64,000 nucleotides of DNA from Brachionus koreanus (Eukaryota; Rotifera; Eurotatoria; Ploima; Brachionidae), in the NCBI GenBank assembly GCA_016987375.1, contig PJRA01000453.1, forward strand, positions 713,638 through 777,637. The letters run 5' to 3'. The notes beneath the pieces are model-generated. The model did no database searches and was not told the origin of the DNA. It saw nothing but the letters and a program-made list of their open reading frames with translations. A program made the position numbers and the translations under genes. This document shows positions 37,115 through 49,623 of this stretch, in pieces (within the stretch, counting starts at the first letter, position 1; every line of letters starts with the position of its first letter).

Positions 37115-40100
37115 TTAAAGATAGTATCGATTAGAATTCGATAGAGTATTAGATAAAATACTATTTTTGCGTTGAATATCTTCATCTTTAATTTTCAAAA
37201 TGTTCAGATAATTTTCCCGACGACTGAGACTAGAGCGAACTGATGATCCCGATGATACACTTGAACATGTCGATTTAGAGCTAAGAAACTTGGGCTGATG
37301 AACAGTGGTAAAATAGTCGATTTCCTCATCGTTTTCAATGCAAAGTCTATTCACATCTAGGACACATGGATTTGCCTTCAAATAAACATATCTTGACTCT
37401 GGATGATCGGCTTTGTTGGCAGACAAAACCGATGACTTGGTAGAAGTGTAAGAAATTGTTGACGAAAGCTCGAAAGGACTTGGTTGCTGGGCACTTGAAA
37501 AAACTCTGTTCTCAGGCTTTTCTCTTTTTTTCAATTTTTCGAATATGGTCACCATGGGTAGCTTAAATTTTGTCTCATTGTGTCTCAATTCCAATAGTGA
37601 GCTGCTCAATTTAAGCATTAGAAAAAAACACGTGAATATAAATAGAAAAGCAACAAATAAAACAATCAATATAAACAAATAAATATTGATTTTAATATTT
37701 ATTTCATTTTCATTTCTAATTATTTGCTCAGTATATCCGCTAGAATTAGTCTCATTTTTTAAATCAATTTCTTTTTTAAGCTTTAAAAGAGTAAAAGAGA
37801 CTTTGGTTGAATTTAAAGTGACCGGTATTGTGTCTGCATTAAGCTTGTAATTGAAACACTTTGAGTGCTTGGCAGACCATTGACAGTAGGGGTACAAATT
37901 TTGATCACACTTTTCCATGCTTTTTTTTTGCTCACAAAAATCAGCTGGCATTGAAATAAGCTTATTTTGAGTTAAAATTACAAAAAAATCTGCATCTTTT
38001 TGAGCTATAAATTTTAAATTTTTAATCTGAGTCGATTTAGTCTCAATTATTTGAGGCATAAAAAATTGACTAGGAATTTTGTTGATGTTGTTTTCAACTT
38101 TGGAGAAATTGATGTTTAAATCAGTGCCATTGAAGAGTTCAAACTGTTCAGAGTAAATCAGCTGGTCTTTGTCGAGCACAAATGTCAAAATTCTTCCATT
38201 TTCAGTGCCGACAAACAAAGTGTCTTTGGATTGAAAATCAACATCTATGGACACAAACCGGTCGGACGTAGAGCTTTCGACCACAATGGCGTCGGATGAA
38301 ATTTCTTTTTGCATGATAAAATTTTTTCGCGAAAAGACCAAATGTTGATAGGTTAGCTCGTTAGGACACTGACTAGGTCTTGGCTTGGGCACTGATTTTT
38401 TGAATCGATTGTAACTTTCGCCAAAGTCAAAATTTCCGTTTGATTCAAATTTATACTCGCCATGAAACGAGTCCATTATTTGCTCCATGTCAAATTTGCA
38501 GATAGCCGATGCGGTTATCGAATTTGTGGATGTGCTAAATACTGCATAAAAGTATTCTTTGCCATTTTCGTTCTTATAAACTTCACTGACAGATTCTAAG
38601 ATTATTTTTTAAAAATTTAAAAAAAATAAATTTATGAGTTGTTTATTTATTTTACTTATTTCATCAAAGTAAAATGTGGTTGACTTTTTGAAAGTTGGAC
38701 TGAGAGATTCGTGAGAAAATGCAGAATTGATGGCTGGGTTGTGAGTGCAGCTAAGCTTGGATTTCAAATAGGTGGTCCAAATGTTGCGCAATGAATTAAG
38801 AGGTGCACCTCTATCATTCAAACAAATATGAGCTATGTAAGAACTTTTGTACGATTGTCGTGAAATACGATTTTCATCATTTAAATTTGTCACATCTTCA
38901 TTGAAAATAAAAAATATTCTTTTCTCATTTTTAAAAGTGCTTATAAATTCAGCTCCTAAAATAAACAAATTAGCGAAAATATTTTATTTTAATTTAATTT
39001 AGAACCGGTGTTAAAAACATTTATTTTTTATTCAGATTAGATTTAAAAGATTTACTTTTAAATTTGTTACTTGGTCTTTGCCAGTAGGCCAGGTTTTATA
39101 CTCAGCTTGGATTTTTAAAATTTTTGCTTTGCATATTATTTTGTAAACAATTGAACAAGGACTAAAATTGTGTATATCTTGATTTATATTAACGTGAGTC
39201 AAAAATTTTGGATTTTTTTAATTTATCAATAAAAAAACAATAGTTTGCTAATTTTCAAAGTATAAATCATAATGTTTTATTAGTCTTAAGCCATTTATAG
39301 GAGAGTAGTTCAATTCCTCTATTCTACCATTCACGCTATTGAAGCATAAAACTCACAGCACACTTCTTCAACTTGATCTTGGTTAGTAAAATGTCGTCCT
39401 CTAACAAAATGAGCCATTGAAAGAAAAAAAATAAACTGAAGAACAAACACTGGGCTATATGCTGGGTGAGAAAGAAGTTGGATCCCTTCAAGCACTTATA
39501 TTTTTGTCATTGTACTTCTAGCTGTTTGAGGTCTAGTGTTATCTTGAAGAAGTTTTTGGTTGACCAAAGAAGAATACTTTTGTTGTAGTGGAGCATACAT
39601 TTGTTGTCACGACCGTTTGAGCCAGCTGAAAGAGTATAGCCCCTTGGAAATTCCACCATACATACAAAATCATCTTTATATCAAAGTGTACTCTTTTCAC
39701 GACTGATTTAGCTGGTTTAGATGGATATAAAAAGCCCGTATAGCGAGTGGTTTGTGTGTTAGTCATGCAAGCAGAGGGTGGAGGGTTCTAAACCTACTGA
39801 GGGTGGAAAAATTTCAAAATGTCTCTACAATACGGGGCGCATGTTTAAACCCCTTTCATAAAAAAATGGGAGACTGGTTTCGACTGGGAAANNNNAATGG
39901 ATATAAACATTGATTTCTGTTATCATAATTTCGAAAATAGATCTATTTCTCATCACAAGTAATGATCTGTTTGAAAAACCGTTCATCTAGGCGATTTAAG
40001 TAGTTACTGCTGTTGCTGATAGGTCTTATTACCAATAATGATTTATCAGTTCATTTAACAATTTTTTTTTGAATAAAATAAACTGATGAAGTTTGATTAA

Positions 40101-41223
40101 ACCCAAAATTTTCAAATAGTTAAAAAAATTTTTTTTCCCTATTTCAAAGAGAAAACTTAAATAGTAATAAAACATAATAAAATATATTAATTTTTTAACA
40201 CCAGTAGTTTTTATTTTAAATTTTACTGTTAAGCCAGGAATTATCATCTACATTTGTAGTAATGCGGTCTTGATCGTGTAATCCATTAATGCTAGTAAAA
40301 AATCTATTCAAGTCTATTGAATTAGCAGCATACAATCTGTTATTAGCAAAATTATAAGCATATTTGCTTTCATAGGCCTTTAGTGGTGCTTGTCCGACTC
40401 CGCTAGTTTCATTAATAATATAAGAATTCCAAAATTGACCATATGTACTCTTTAATAAAATATTAGACAAACAATTATTTTTTATTTAAAAAAATATCAA
40501 ACTTTTTTCAAGCCGTAGAAACGGCATTTTGGATTAAGAGCGTTTGTAGAACAAATTTTGAATACATTATCATTTATTTTTAGGTAAACTTTAATGTAAT
40601 TATCACACTCATCCTTTAACAAAAAGCGGGTCAGATTTTACGATTTTTTAATTAGATCTAAAAAATACTTTATTGTTTATGATTGATCTGTTCAGGCAGC
40701 TTATTGTGTCCATTTGAGAGCTTGTCCATGTTTGATTCTTAAAAAAAAATGTCAATTTTTAATAGACAATTTATCATGTCAATTTACACTTATGATCTGT
40801 AGATCAGGCACTCTTATTTGATACAAATAATTCCTTATTAAAATAAATATTAGAAATTTTGATTTATCATTTGTGAGCTTAATTTACCTGGCCCCGATAA
40901 AAATCGATGACTGATCTGTGTCAAACACATTGCTCTGAGATGATGACAGCAATTGAAAATAATCTCGATTCGAGTAAACACTCTCGAATAGTTTGACTCG
41001 ATCATTTCCTTTAAAAAAAAAGCCATGAGTTAATTGAACGATCTAGTTTCAAGATAAATATTTTTTTATTCTATCAATAAAAAAAAACTAATTGAGAAAA
41101 AAAAAATTTCAAAATACCAATTAGTTGTGTATTCACTTTGAAGTTGTAGTCTATTGTTTGATGCCATGCGTTAGCATAGATTAAAATTTTGACAAAAAAT
41201 ATAAATTTTATAAAAAAAATCAT
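37115..41223 (-). CDS. Transmembrane semaphorin, class 1-like (sema, PSI, TM)
   Basis: Axon-guidance ligand or receptor family acting at the cell surface through plexins. Eight exons: 41118-41223, 40888-41008, 40788-40833, 40669-40737, 40503-40613, 40227-40449, 38656-38955, 37115-38595; 818 residues. Signal peptide (MIFFIKFIFFVKILIYANA). Sema-domain landmarks are FIGARNYLYQI, QTWTSSQMDTISCLNR, DECDNYIKVYLKI, NALNPKCRFYG, AEFISTFKNEKRIFFIFNE, SSYIAHICLNDRGAP, TTYLKSKLSC, TTFYFDEI and DTLFVGTENGRILTFVLD. The PSI domain is at about 546-574 (CDQNLYPYCQW). There is no Ig domain, and one TM helix lies at about 628-655. The Ser-rich tail is about 160 residues. Sema-PSI-TM without Ig matches invertebrate class 1. 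The exon 5 donor (GTTTGA) is weak but keeps frame. The 1.27-kb sixth intron carries a mariner remnant and a SINE. Confidence 0.9.
39732..39896 (+). mobile_element. tRNA-derived SINE inserted in the mariner remnant
   Basis: About 165 bp, with a tRNA-like head at 39734-39807 that starts GCCCGTATAGCGAGTGG. It carries pol III A-box (39741-39751, TAGCGAGTGGT) and B-box (39784-39794, GGTTCTAAACC) sequences and an anticodon-loop-like CATGCAA. A non-tRNA body and tail extend to a 4-N gap. It interrupts the mariner reading frame exactly between ...LYPS and KPAKS. It is flanked by an 11-bp direct repeat ATGGATATAAA (39721-39731 and 39897-39907), the target-site duplication. Clear LINE-mobilised SINE anatomy; family not named. 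Confidence 0.85.
39892..39895. other. 4-N ambiguity in the SINE tail
   Basis: Four undetermined bases at the SINE 3' end, probably where repeat copies or a variable tail defeated assembly. Confidence 0.95.
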
Positions 41224-44200
41224 CTAAATTTAATTATTTTTTAAATTAGTAAAAAAAAATAAAAATTCAAAATAGGTCCTTTGGGCTGACCGAGCAGACT
41301 TAGTGTAAACAATTCTATTGCAAAAAAAAAAGAATGTGTTATTGCTAAAACTTATTGTTTTAAGCCGTAAAAATATAATTAAAACAATTCTGAGAATCGA
41401 AAGAGCCGAAAGAAAAATAAAATATAGAAAAAAAAAACAAAAATATATTGGCATCTTGAGACTAGACTTGAACAAAATTTGAGATAAACGACTGAGAATT
41501 GGTTCAAAGCGGAAATTACTGAACTTAGGTCAACAACAATTTAGCAAAAAAAAAAAAGAAAATTACTTTTTAATAACTTTTCAGTCAAATCTTACAAATT
41601 TATAGAGCTTGTTTTCTCTTCTTTTTTTTTCAACTAGTTCTCAAATTAAAATTCTTAATTTTTTTCTTTCATTTTTATGAGACTAAATTTGATATACCTG
41701 TAATTCGAATTTTAAAAGCATCTCAAATGGATTAACACACTTGATAATATTTGTTTATAATTTGAAAAAAAAAAAAATGAAAAAAAAAAAACAAAATTGA
41801 AATAGCTCGAATATACTTTTTTTATTTGCTATATGTGTGATAAATAGTGAACTAGTGCCGCGTGTGCCTAATCCCCCTACCCTACTAATTGTATAAAATT
41901 TTGCAAATTTTTTACTACATGCCAAATCCCATATAAGCAAAATTTTCATTTTTTCTAAAGTGTGCCTCAAAAATATCCAAATCCTTTAATAAGTTTAAAA
42001 TTTAAGAACATAAAATGTCCACTTAGCGAATTTATTGTTTTTACAATATTTCACTAAATATAAATTAAAGAGTCCTAATTTTATGACCTTTGTGTGTATA
42101 ATTTTTTTTCTCATTTAAATAAGCAAAAACGTTTATCTAACCCTAAAATTTATCGGGCTAAATTTGAATAATTCTTACACCCGAGTGAACAACAATTCAT
42201 CATCTATTACAACTACCTGTATCCACTAACCTTTTTATTTCTACAAATTTAAATAATAAATATTTATTGTATAAATAAATTAAAATTAAGTAATCCGAGC
42301 ATTAAATAATTGATTCTTGGCAAAAGATTAATAAAATTTAAATGTTAAAGTCTTAAGCTCTAAAGAACGCGTATTTTGCTTTGTTGTTTATTATTTCTCT
42401 TAGAGCGACTAATAAGCCCCTAAATTTAATTTTCATATATTACTTAATTATTAGGCGAAAATTTGCTCTTTACTTACACTTAATAAAACTTGCTTATTTT
42501 TCATTTATTTTTTAAAGCCGAATTTATATCTGGAAACAATGGCAGAGTATCTGCCTACTTGCGTAATCACTCAACTCTAATTCTTGCTCGGAAATAGAGC
42601 ACCGAGCTCTCTATTTTTTTTTTTTGTTAAATAAAACATGATCGCACATATATTAATCTAAGTATTGAAATTTCCTGTGTATCCAAGTGCAGGTGTTGTG
42701 CTACCAGTGGTCTGAAATCTAAATTGATCAAGCATATATTTATTCATTAGAAGCCTATAAAGAACTAATGCTCTTTTTTTTTTATTTTGCATTTAAGCTG
42801 AGAAATAATGAATGGTCCGGATTAGAAAATTCGATAAACAAAGATATTTGTAAATAGCTTGAGAGCCGAATTTTGCCTTTATCTGCTAGAGCAAATTTTG
42901 TGGAATTTTTTTCGAAAACTAATTTAAAACAAATTCTATTCTAGAGAAAAAAAAAAATTTTTCAGGTCAGATAATTACAAACAAATATTGGTTGATTCTA
43001 TTTGGTGCACATATTCCTGTAAATGATCTCATTAATCCTTGCATATTTAGTTTGTATGCCTGTCATCAATTTTCTCTTGTTGACAAGCAAACGCTCAAAT
43101 ATTTGAAAAATTTATCATCTCTTAAATGATTAGCATTAAAAAAGTTAAAATTCACAACAGCTTGAGGAAACAATAGTCTTTTTTTGTGGGATATTTATTT
43201 AAAAATACTAATTTTGGACTCATTCAAGTATGAATTGAGCAAAAAATTTTCTTCTTGTATCTCTCTCTATTCTTTCTGTCGGTGCTTGAAGGTATAAGCG
43301 TTTAACCCAGAAAACAAAAAAACGATAAAAACACATTTAAATTGTTTTAATTGAGATTTTTCAAGAGATTTTGATCGAAATTGCTCTAAATTGGATCTGT
43401 AAGAAAAGCTCAGTTAAATTTGTTTCAACACTTAACAGGGTCAAATTAACTGTAAAATACTATTTACTATTCAATTGTTCACTCTTAAGAATATAATTAT
43501 CAAAATTGCTACTATCAACTCTATTTTTAAATATTTGATATCCCCTAATTACAAGCAAACATCATCATTACAAATTTGTCAATATTAAATAAAATCGTTC
43601 TATCAAAATTATAAATTATTAACGAAAAAAAAATTACAATTAATATTTAATTAATTTAAATAAAATATTCTCCTTTATTTTCTTTTTTTTGAATAATTAA
43701 AGCTCTTAACTTAATTTAGCAAAAAGTGTTTTTATGCTTTGATTTTGCCGATTTCGGCCAGAATAAAAACAGAGCTAAATGAGCGCAATTGAAATTTTGA
43801 GTGCTCTTTTTTATTTTTTATTGAATTGGTTGGTGGTCTTTTCCTCGGTGCTGAATAAAATGGAACTATTGACCCTTCAATGGACACGTGCCTGTCTCGT
43901 CTAATCTCGGATTAAAAGACTTGTTAAAAAAAGAGAATTACGTGTTTTCTAATTTAGGTTATTATTTGTAAAGACAACTAAGAGTTAAGTCTACTTTAAT
44001 ACAAAAAAAATATTTTTTAATCAAAATCCATTTAGAAAAAAAAAGAAAAGAAAAATTCTAATAATAAACTAAGCCAAATATTTGCCAAATTCATTTAATG
44101 GAAAAATGAAATAAAAGAAATTATTTTATTAATGTTTCTTTTTTGTGACTCGATTTTATCAATAGATAAATTGGCCAAAAATCACGTAAACTTTATAAAA

Positions 44201-45081
44201 TCACATTTCCACACTGTTTACTCTGAACGTTAAATAATGTAAATTAATTTATCCGTTTCTTTTCACTTTTTCAGGTTTAGTCAACCGAGTCATATTAAAC
44301 AAAAATTAAAAAAAAAGTACTTAACCTCAAACAGCACAATTTGGCGGCATCAAGAAAAAAAAACATCAAAAATACTAATCTAAATCGATCTTAAATGGAT
44401 AGATAAAAATCAAAATAAAACCAAAAAAAAAAGATAATTTTATTTTAATTCATTTAAACGCCTTGTAAATCAATTTTTTTTCTTTCATTGCAAATCTCAA
44501 CCTAAACAATAAGGGTTAATCTAAACGCAAATTTTAGAACATTCGAATTATTTTTTTTTGTAAATGAAATTTAAAAAAAAATTTTTGCTTTTCTTTTTAT
44601 TGTTATTTGCTGGTGTTCTCTAAAAAAATAAAATTAGATGGAAAATTTAAAAATTAAAAAATTAAATAAGCTGATTTATTTTCTAGATTGAGATTTTCTA
44701 AATAAAGAATTAGTGGTATCCTAGTCATTTGGACAATTATCCCAAAATGAGATCTCTTACGTAATTAGCCAATTAATAGTAAATTCAAAACTAAGATTAA
44801 ACTAAAAAAAAAATCAAAAAAAAATATTTGTACTTAATTAAATTAATGGAATGTTTAAATATAATTTTCATAGAAGTTAGCTGCCTGGTCGATAAAATTA
44901 TTTGCCCAGATCATTTAGCTATTCAGCCAGGCTGTAATAAATAAACTTGAAATTTTGGCTTTGCTCTCTTCAATACTTGTTCGGATATTTAATCCGACTC
45001 ACCAAATCACTTAGAATTCTTTTCATTCACTTAATACTGAATAAATAGTTTTTTTTTTTTTAACAAAAAAAATAGACTCTA
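41224..45081. other. 3.9-kb intergenic region upstream of the semaphorin
   Basis: A/T-rich with a few G+C-richer patches (about 41850-41890, 42540-42610, 42660-42715, 43850-43920) that may be promoter or enhancer sequence of the semaphorin gene. No exon, RNA gene or transposon was recognised on either strand. Confidence 0.4.
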
Positions 45082-46517
45082 TTATTTTATTATGGTTTCT
45101 TTTAAAAATATGTTCTCATTTAGAAAGTCTAAAACAGAACTGGTGCTAATTAGCGAATTGAAAAATCTTCTCTCGCTTTTGGCGAGATTGTTCTGCAGCA
45201 TTTGGGCAAGGACCTGGTGAAAGTACTGAAACGGAGTGCCGTATTCGATACATATGTTGACCCAGTCGCTGACGCACTCGACCGGGGTGCTCTGATGCCC
45301 GGCGAACATGGCCGGATTCTCAAGCAGCCCGCGTGCACACATCACACCGCGCACATTTGCTTTACTCTTAACTCGCTCGCAGTCTTGCAGCGAAAACAAG
45401 TCTCCATTGGCAACTACTGGCATTTGCTTGACACTGTCCGCCACCAGCATCAATTGGTCCAAGTGTACCGGCTCGTGACGTTCGTGTTTTGTTCTTGCGT
45501 GAACTGTCAGATAGCTACAGCCGGCACTCTCTAACTGACGACACAAATCAATTGTTTTGCTAATAAAAAAATCAATTAAATTTTTAATTTTAATCATTAA
45601 AAAAATAAAAAACTTGAAAAAAAATTTTTTTTTTTAAATTACTGTTGAGAGTCTAGCTGAGTTAAATTCAAAAAAAATTGTCATTAGAAATTTTTTCCCT
45701 ATTGTACAATTAAGTTGAAAATCAGAAAATTTATTTTTTTTTTTTTATCAAGAGGAAATAAATTTATTTCAAGTCAAGTCAAGAGCTAATTACTATTTAA
45801 TTGAACACTTAAAACCTGAAACCAAGTCAACTGAAAAATATGCAATATTATCCATAACTAAAGAGCTCTTGAGCTCTATGAATTATTTTTAAATATTTGT
45901 TTTTAGATTATTTACTTTTTATTAAAAAATAAAATAAATAAAACCAGCATTTTTAACTAATATTTACCTTAAATTTTCGTGTAAGCGTATTTTAACTGCA
46001 ACGGTAAAGTCCTTGTCATAATTGAGTCGTTTTCTTGTCTCTTTGACCATCTCGCAGACGAGATCATTTTTGTCAATGAGACCGGCACCGACTCCTTCCT
46101 GAATGGCCCATTTTTGCGGGCATCCGCAATTGAGCTCGACGCCATCGGCACAATTTCGCACAAACTGTGCCGATGAAGCAAAGTCGTTTGTATTATTGGC
46201 TGCGAACTGGACTATCAAAGGCCGGTCGAATTCGTTTGTTGTAAACTCATTGTCTCTGGCTTTTTGAGAGCGCACAAACGAATCGGACATAATCATCGGC
46301 GTATAGGCCAGATCGCAGTCGTATTTTCTGATCAGCTCTCGAAATTGCAGCCTTTTGAAATTTAAATTTCAAATTTAGTTTTTAAATCATTTTTTTTTTT
46401 TTTTTATTACTTTGTATAGCGAACCATTGGTGCGCACAGCTTGACCATGTCACTTGATTCAAAAAGTTCAAGTGGTTTTTTATATTCAAATTTTTTGATT
46501 TCACAGTTCTCAGTCAT
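45082..46517 (-). CDS. DUS4L: tRNA-dihydrouridine synthase 4-like
   Basis: FMN-dependent reductase that makes dihydrouridine in the tRNA D-loop (positions 20a/20b for the Dus4 family). Three exons: 46411-46517, 45968-46351, 45082-45559; 322 residues (human about 317). Landmarks are MVKLCAPMVRYTKLQFREL at the N-terminus, the family motif VELNCGCPQKWAIQEGVGAG with the catalytic Cys region, AVKIRLHENL, YLTVHARTKHERHEPVHLDQ and MPVVANGDLFSLQDC, which are flavin- and phosphate-binding strands of the TIM barrel. The second intron is 408 bp, the first 59 bp. The ATG at 46517 lies three bases after an AG (TTTAG-AAA-ATG), only 118 bp downstream of the SSBP1 stop on the same strand. Confidence 0.94.
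45560..45967 (-). other. DUS4L second intron
   Basis: 408-bp GT-AG intron with long A/T runs; no embedded gene or repeat recognised. Confidence 0.7.
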
Positions 46518-46635
46518 TTTCTAAATTATTCAAATTAATTTTTGTTTAATTTATTCTTAAATTGTGTCTTAAAACAATTTAATTCAAAAAAAAAAAAGAA
46601 AATAAATAAAATTTTTGAAAAGAGCACTTTTTTTA

Positions 46636-47118
46636 TTAGTTTTGATTGAATTTATTCAAAAAAATGAGATCATCAGCCACAATATTTGTTACTAGTCTGG
46701 GCTCACCGCTTTTGTTTTTGACCAAGTCATAGTGTAGGCGTCCAGTGATGTGCAAGCGGTCACCTTGGCGCACTTTGTTCAAAGCATATTCTTGTAATCT
46801 GTGCGAAATCAAAGTAATCCGGTGCCAGTCAGTTCGATATTTTGGTTCTCCTTTTTCACCCATTCCTTGATATTCATTTGTGGCCATGGAAAAAAGAACA
46901 ACCTTGTTTATTCTCTTGTTCGATTCATTATTTTCATCCTGGCCTGCAACTTTCGGGTTATGCCCGACACGGCCAATAATTTGAACCAAATTTAAAGTTC
47001 TTTCTTTAGAAATTTGCTCAAACTTTTCGTCAACTTTGTTTCTTTGGTCACATACAGTTGAATTGATCGAAAATGATCTGATAAGTGATTTGTTTAATAG
47101 TGCACGACTTAGACTCAT
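46636..47118 (-). CDS. SSBP1: Mitochondrial single-stranded DNA-binding protein
   Basis: Intronless, 160 residues (human 148). An N-terminal basic/hydroxylated presequence (MSLSRALLNKSLIRSFSINS) fits mitochondrial import. The OB fold follows with NLVQIIGRVGHNPKV, VVLFSMATNEY, the WHRITLISHRLQEYALN segment and GDRLHITGRLHYDLV, all close to animal mtSSB. It coats and protects single-stranded mtDNA during replication. It lacks the acidic C-terminal tail of bacterial SSB, as do animal mtSSBs. It lies just upstream of DUS4L on the same strand. Confidence 0.96.
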   Translation of the reverse strand: MSLSRALLNKSLIRSFSINSTVCDQRNKVDEKFEQISKERTLNLVQIIGRVGHNPKVAGQDENNESNKRINKVVLFSMATNEYQGMGEKGEPKYRTDWHRITLISHRLQEYALNKVRQGDRLHITGRLHYDLVKNKSGEPRLVTNIVADDLIFLNKFNQN

Positions 47119-49623
47119 AATCTAAAGCTATTTAAAGACAGTGATGAGAAATTTCAAATAGTGCTTTTTGAATCAAAAGCCCATTTATAATGAATTGAAA
47201 AAACATCTCAAGGAAAATGTCCATTAATGATTTTAAAATACTCGTTAAATTAATTGTCTAGATTTTTTAATTGATTTTTAACGCTCAGCTTAAGTTTCTT
47301 GTAGAAATTTTTATAATATTTCTTCTTTTTTTTTTAAATTCAATCTTGAACAAATACACAGTTTATTTGGTACATAATTAAAATAAATAATTAATTTATT
47401 GCTAAATAATTTTTTTTTCAGGTTTGAATAGACAAAATAATTTGAATATTTGATTATTTAGTTATATTTTATTCATTAAGAAAACAATTTTGTCGGTCTT
47501 TCAAGCCGCAAAATGAATTTAGCTAGAATTTTTTTGTCAAAAATTAACTTATTTTGGGCTATTTAGATTAATATTTATTTGCAAAAAAAAAATTCTTTTA
47601 ATTTTAAAATTAAATGTTTTTTGTCATAAAAAAAACTTTAAATTAAATTAATTTGAATTTCAAAGTATAAAATGAGAAATTTATTCAAGCTTGAGCTTTT
47701 GCGTAATAAATGATTATTTTTTTTAAATTGATTTGTTTTTTATTTACTTGCTTTATTTAACTATTATGATGAAAAAATTCTCTGAAATTGTAAAAAAATA
47801 TTCATGGAAAATTTTTGAATTATATATCAAAATGCAAAACAAATATTCAAATAGCCAAAACGTAACTTAGTGATTTGAAATTAATTTTTTTTTAATTCTT
47901 TAGAAACTTATTTGATTACAAATTGTTTAGGAAAATTATCGATTAATACAAAAAAATAAGCAATAAAAGGAATTTTATTCTATTTAATAGAGAAAATTTT
48001 GAAATGTAAATTAGTATAAAAAACATTCGAAACTTTTTCTATATAATTTTCAATTTATTTAAACTATTAATGTTCTATGTATTTATTTGGAGAGAAAACA
48101 ATTAGTCATTTGATATATAAATAATTTTTTAAGGACTATCTTTTTGAAAGTTATTTGGCATTGAAGAAGTCATATAAAAACTGAACTAAACTTTTATTTT
48201 TATATTATTTATTTTTTTCTAAATTCAAATTGACAATTAATAAAAAAGTTCTTGAGCCTTTTAGTCTAAAATATTTGCATTTGTTTCTATTATTCTTTTA
48301 AACAATGGTTAACAATTTATCAAAGAGTTAGTTAATTTATTTGATTATTTTTTCTATGTCTCTTTTGGTGATTCACAATTTCCCAAAAATTTTAAAAATA
48401 GAATTACAGACTAATATTCGCAAAATGAGTATAATTTTAAATTTTTAAATTTTCAGATTTTCAGATTTTTTGTGCAAACTTACAGAATATTAAAAAAAAA
48501 AAAAAAACTCTCTCAAATTATTTGGTAAGCCAAAAAAAATAAAAAAGTTGATCAAAAACATAGACTTATTTTTAATTAATATAACATTGATAAAAATAAT
48601 CCAAATAAAAATGCTGAAATTTAATTCAAATATTTAAATGTCTACGAAATCAAGTATTTAATCTTTTTAATTACTACACTAATATTAGAAATGTGAATTT
48701 TGGCAGCTAATACATAGGTTGCATAACCCGTTTTTTTTTCTCTAGAAAAAGCTCTGCTATTCTGCAAAATAGTAAATGAATTAATTTAATCTTTTAAAAA
48801 TTAAAATATTGGGTGCAAAATCTTGAAGGAGAGAGGACCTTTGAATATTTTTTTTAAAGATAAATAAAATCTTTTCTGATCAAGAGATCAAATTTGAAAT
48901 TTTCAACGTTTAAGCATTCAATTTTTGATAATATCAATTTGATTTATGTAGATTTTGTTACAAATTGGAATTTTTCAATTTAAATATATTGTTTTTAATA
49001 AAAGGCCCAAAAAAATTAAGGTTTTGGTAATAAAAATGTGAGAAAAATAACTTTTTTTCAAAATTTTAAAAATGGTTTTATTCTGAAAAAATCGTTTCTT
49101 ACTTAATTTTACGTAAAATGACACAATTTTTGGTAAAATTTTTAAATTAAAAAAAGACTTAAAAATCAATAAGTTATTTCTCCAAAAATTTTCAAAATGA
49201 ATTAGTAATTAAAGCTAATTTAATAAAATCTAATAATAGAGAAAAATCGTTTGGATTTTTTTACAAAGAGATCAATGAGATTGAAATTCACTACGTTCAA
49301 GCTTTCTATTTACAATAATATAAATTTTTAGTCAATTTTTATAGATTTTATTAAAAAACTTAAAACATTTGATTTAAATTTTTCAATGTTTAATTTTTCT
49401 AATTAGTCAAAACTTTACTAAATTAACTTTTTATACAATTTAGATAAATAAATAAAATGTTAATCAGTCTATTAGACAAGGGTTTTGTGAAATTTAGTAC
49501 AATATAACAGAACAAAAAGTTAAAAAGTCTTATTACTATACTTTTAAAAGTCAAAAGCAAGTTCTGTAAATACAAAATGGTGCAACATTCAAAGTTGCAC
49601 TATTATCAACAACATGGTAAAAT
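47119..49623. other. Intergenic region between SSBP1 and assembly gap
   Basis: A/T-rich, no gene recognised. Close to the gap, at 49578-49598, the sequence GTGCAACATTCAAAGTTGCAC forms a small palindrome (split here as GTGCAAC / GTTGCAC arms) that may belong to the unresolved repeat. Confidence 0.45.

Larger units (their letters stand above)
39255..40020 (-). mobile_element. Degenerate mariner (Tc1/mariner superfamily) transposase remnant
   Basis: Minus-strand translation gives ERFFKQIITCDEK (39930-40010), IYFRNYDNRNQCLYPS, then after the SINE KPAKSVVKRVHFD and MILYVWWNFQGAILFQLAQT (39625-39720), LLQDNTRPQTARSTMTK (about 39500-39555), LLSHPAYSP (about 39465) and HFVRGRHFTNQDQVEEV (about 39370-39420). 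These are in the order of a mariner transposase, including the first two catalytic Asp motifs (DEK, QDN). The third Asp motif (YSPD) reads YSPV, and stops and frameshifts are present, so it is inactive. The N-terminal DNA-binding part and terminal repeats were not found. Confidence 0.85.
38956..40226 (-). other. Large semaphorin intron containing transposon remnants
   Basis: Sixth intron of the semaphorin gene, ten-fold larger than its neighbours (33-260 bp). The excess length is explained largely by the mariner wreck and the SINE inside it. Splice junctions join AAC-A to GA-GCT, giving LNRAEFIS. Confidence 0.8.
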
